This document shows, one piece after another, positions 5,697-7,379 of a stretch of 7,379 bases of DNA (positions are counted from its first letter, which is position 1; every line of letters begins with the position of its first letter). Source of the DNA: Planctomycetota bacterium (GTDB lineage Bacteria > Planctomycetota > Planctomycetia > Planctomycetales > Planctomycetaceae); the NCBI GenBank assembly GCA_013151585.1, contig JAADHY010000218.1, positions 1-7,379 of the forward strand. The letters are read 5' to 3'. The position numbers and the translations under genes are program-made. The notes beneath the pieces are model-generated. The model saw nothing but the letters and a program-made list of their open reading frames with translations, was not told where the DNA came from and made no database searches.

Positions 5697-7031
5697 ATGG
5701 CTCGGTGGATTCCATTTCTGTCGGTTTGCAGTGGATTGTTAGCGGCAGGCGCGATGGGAACGACAGCGTGCGCCGCCGACTGGCCTCAGTGGTTAGGCCC
5801 CAATCGGGATAGCGTGTGGCCGGAAACCGGGATTACACGCACGCTGCCGAAAAAGGATGCGGCTATCAAGTGGCGGACACCGATCGCCGGCGGCTACGCA
5901 GGACCAGCCGTCGCTCGGGGACGAGTCTACGTGACGGATTACGTCCGGACCGCAGGCGAAGCTTTCAACAATCCCGGCCGCCGAGCTCGACTACAGGGCA
6001 ATGAGCGAGTCCTGTGCTTGAGTGCTGAGACGGGGGAGATTCTTTGGAAGCACGAATATCATTGTCCGTACGAGATCTCGTATCCGGCCGGGCCACGGGC
6101 CACACCAACCGTCGATGGTGACCGCGTCTATACGCTCGGCGCAGAAGGCCATCTCTTCTGCTTCGATGCACAGACTGGCCGAGTCCTGTGGTCGAAACAG
6201 CTCCGCGACGAATACAAAACACGAACGCCCATCTGGGGCTTCTCCGCCCACCCGCTGGTGGACGGCGACACGCTGTTTTGCGTCGTCGGTGGCAAGGGCA
6301 GCGTCGCCGTCGCTTTCAACAAGTACACCGGCCAGGAACGGTGGCGCGCCCTCTCGGCACGTGAACCCGGTTACTGCGCCCCAGCGTTGATTACCGCCGG
6401 AGGTCGAAAGCAGCTTTTGATCTGGCACGTGGAGTCGCTGAACAGCTTGGACCCGAAGACAGGCAAACTTTTCTGGTCGGTGCCGTTGCGGCCGAGCTAT
6501 GGGATGTCGATCATCCCGCCTTTGCGATACGGCGACTATTTGTTCGCCAGCGGCATCGGCCCTGTCGCCGTGCTGCTCCGCCTGGACCCGAACAAGCCAG
6601 CCGTCCGAGAGCTCTGGCGAGGAAAACCAAAGACGGCTCTTTACTCGGCCACTTGTGCCCCCATCATCAATGACGGTGTCATCTACGGAGCAACCTGCCG
6701 GCGCGGATCGCTCGTGGCTGCCCGGTTGGAGACCGGCGAACGATTGTGGGAGACCTTCCAACCCACGACCGGCTCACGCCGCGCCAGCTACGGGACCGTG
6801 TTCATTGTCAAGAATCAGGACCGCTTTTTCCTGTTTAGCGAAACCGGAGACTTGATCCTGGCCAAGCTGACTCCCGAAAAATACGAAGAGCTGGATCGGC
6901 TGCATGTCTTGGAACCAACCGGCGAGGCGTTCGGTCGGAGCGTCGTGTGGAGTCATCCTGCCTTCGCCAACAAATGCATGTTCGCTCGAAACGATAAAGA
7001 AATTGTCTGCGTTTCCCTGGCTGCGGACTAA
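5697..7031 (+). CDS. Secreted PQQ-like (BamB-type) beta-propeller protein
   Basis: This is a complete 444-residue protein. Residues 1-26 are a Sec signal peptide: MAR, a hydrophobic stretch WIPFLSVCSGLLAAGAMG, then TTACA with likely cleavage before ADW. The mature protein opens DWPQWLGPNRDSVWPETGI, a signature of the large planctomycete family of PQQ-like propellers. Blades are visible as repeating G.PAV..GRVYV / D..TG..LW patterns, for example RVLCLSAETGEILWKHEY (105-122), VDGDRVYTLGAEGHLFCFDAQTG (139-161), FNKYTGQERW (207-216), LDPKTGKLFW (251-260) and LETGERLWETF (344-354). The C-terminus (from about 366) has the VVWSHPAFANKCMFARNDK stretch closing the propeller. Family members are periplasmic or exported scaffolds. 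True PQQ dehydrogenases are usually longer and I see no dehydrogenase active-site signature, so enzymatic activity is unlikely. C25 is not in a good lipobox. It follows its own candidate promoter and is probably monocistronic. Specific role unknown. Confidence 0.93.
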   Translation: MARWIPFLSVCSGLLAAGAMGTTACAADWPQWLGPNRDSVWPETGITRTLPKKDAAIKWRTPIAGGYAGPAVARGRVYVTDYVRTAGEAFNNPGRRARLQGNERVLCLSAETGEILWKHEYHCPYEISYPAGPRATPTVDGDRVYTLGAEGHLFCFDAQTGRVLWSKQLRDEYKTRTPIWGFSAHPLVDGDTLFCVVGGKGSVAVAFNKYTGQERWRALSAREPGYCAPALITAGGRKQLLIWHVESLNSLDPKTGKLFWSVPLRPSYGMSIIPPLRYGDYLFASGIGPVAVLLRLDPNKPAVRELWRGKPKTALYSATCAPIINDGVIYGATCRRGSLVAARLETGERLWETFQPTTGSRRASYGTVFIVKNQDRFFLFSETGDLILAKLTPEKYEELDRLHVLEPTGEAFGRSVVWSHPAFANKCMFARNDKEIVCVSLAAD

Positions 7032-7234
7032 CAGGATGTCCGCAAGCGCTGCTCGCGACGCGCAGCAACTTGTCTGAGGTTCCCCCCTACCGCTGAGCGG
7101 GTTTTACGACCAGGCTCCTTCTTCGCAAACTTGTGAATCGCCGGGTCATGCCGCCACAAGATGTCTTTGCAGGGCGGAGTGGCGATCTTTTGTCGGGGCC
7201 AGCGGTTTTCTCCATCACTGGAAAAGATATGCAC
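7028..7234 (-). CDS. Doubtful 68-residue hypothetical protein, convergent with the propeller gene
   Basis: This minus-strand ORF starts at GTG (7234-7232) with AAGGTG five nt upstream, a usable Shine-Dalgarno. Its TAG stop overlaps the TAA of the propeller gene. The product is basic and hydrophilic (starts MHIFSSDGENRWPRQK, many Arg and Lys), with no signal peptide, membrane segment or recognised motif. Against it are its small size, the rare start codon and no known family. It may be chance, or the remnant of a gene. I do not assign a function. Confidence 0.2.
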   Translation of the reverse strand: MHIFSSDGENRWPRQKIATPPCKDILWRHDPAIHKFAKKEPGRKTRSAVGGNLRQVAARREQRLRTSC

Positions 7235-7379
7235 GGAAACACCTTAACGCGGCCAGCCCGCCGCAACCGGGAGCGTGTGAGCGGAAGGCGCTAGCCCAAC
7301 TTCCCCAGTTGAGGGCGAATTTGGGCGATTTCGAAATTTTTTTCGGCCGGTTTTTTGACGTAAGTCCTTTGGCGATGGT
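7032..7379. other. Right-end intergenic region, 348 nt, no convincing gene
   Basis: It contains a small hairpin CCGC-TGA-GCGG (7090-7100) followed by GTTTT, a weak candidate for the propeller gene's terminator, and a 5-bp GCTGC/GCAGC hairpin (7048-7066) without a T-run. Further right are a second GGCGCTAGCC repeat and a T-rich stretch (T7 at 7337-7343, T6 at 7351-7356) running into TTGACG (7355-7360). That last element could be the -35 box of a gene beyond the window. Confidence 0.5.
7275..7311. repeat. Second, partial copy of the GGCGCTAGCC intergenic repeat
   Basis: GTGTGAGCG (7275-7283) is followed after two bases by AGGCGCTAGCC (7286-7296), the same two blocks in the same order as at 5552-5577, where the spacer is six bases. 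It runs into a small perfect hairpin, CAACT (7297-7301)-TCCCC-AGTTG (7307-7311). The right arm seen in the first copy (ACCGGAGGGTAGCG) is absent here. Confidence 0.5.

Noticed and set aside
5965..6761. Minus-strand ORFs (85 and 256 codons) opposite the propeller gene
   Set aside because: The + strand protein there has clear propeller blades, and the antisense products show no domain, signal or start context.
5697..7031. PQQ-dependent alcohol/glucose dehydrogenase, or BamB of the outer-membrane assembly machine
   Set aside because: The protein lacks the length and the catalytic and disulfide features I would expect of quinoprotein dehydrogenases. The DWPQW-type opening points to the broad planctomycete propeller family rather than to true BamB, and no assembly genes are adjacent.

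Overview
The window reads as part of a planctomycete-like genome (Planctomycetota, perhaps Pirellulales). This is an inference from four things: GC-rich coding sequence, a giant Calx-beta/RTX surface protein with a beta-helix-type remnant at its left end, a secreted BamB/PQQ-like beta-propeller opening with the DWPQW-GPNRD signature common in that phylum, and an intergenic repeat built on GGCGCTAGCC. No rRNA, tRNA, CRISPR, insertion sequence or defence gene is visible.

Region 1 (2-5219, + strand) is the 3' part of one giant gene for a calcium-binding surface or secreted protein. It enters the window already open. Its first residues carry the DQRG..RP..DIGAFE ending typical of choice-of-anchor Q/beta-helix proteins. 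Three Calx-beta domains follow, then a beta-rich module with a TYTGLEPV motif, then about 80 RTX nonapeptide units interrupted by five copies of a ~57-residue linker module. The reading frame breaks once, at about 1970: frame 2 stops at 1984 while the RTX sequence continues in frame 3 to 5219. Relative to the strict 27-nt unit, exactly 8 nt are missing at the junction, which points to a real or artefactual deletion inside one originally continuous gene. The RTX part looks like two long related halves, each opening with a beta-rich module and closing with a 10-residue GQGGS variant unit.

Region 2 (5220-5696) is non-coding. It holds a strong intrinsic terminator for the giant gene (5252-5300) with an overlapping competing hairpin, a plausible sigma70-type promoter (5422-5450), a REP-like imperfect inverted repeat (5552-5629) and a Shine-Dalgarno sequence (5683-5689).

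Region 3 (5697-7031, + strand) is a complete gene for a 444-residue exported beta-propeller protein with a Sec signal peptide. Its substrate is unknown. It appears to be transcribed separately from the giant gene.

Region 4 (7032-7379) has no convincing gene. It holds a doubtful 68-codon minus-strand ORF, a weak hairpin with a short T-run, a second partial copy of the GGCGCTAGCC repeat, and T-rich sequence at the right edge that may start the next promoter.

I see no clearly new biological system. The most interesting points are the hierarchical repeat structure of the giant protein, its frame break, and the intergenic repeat family.
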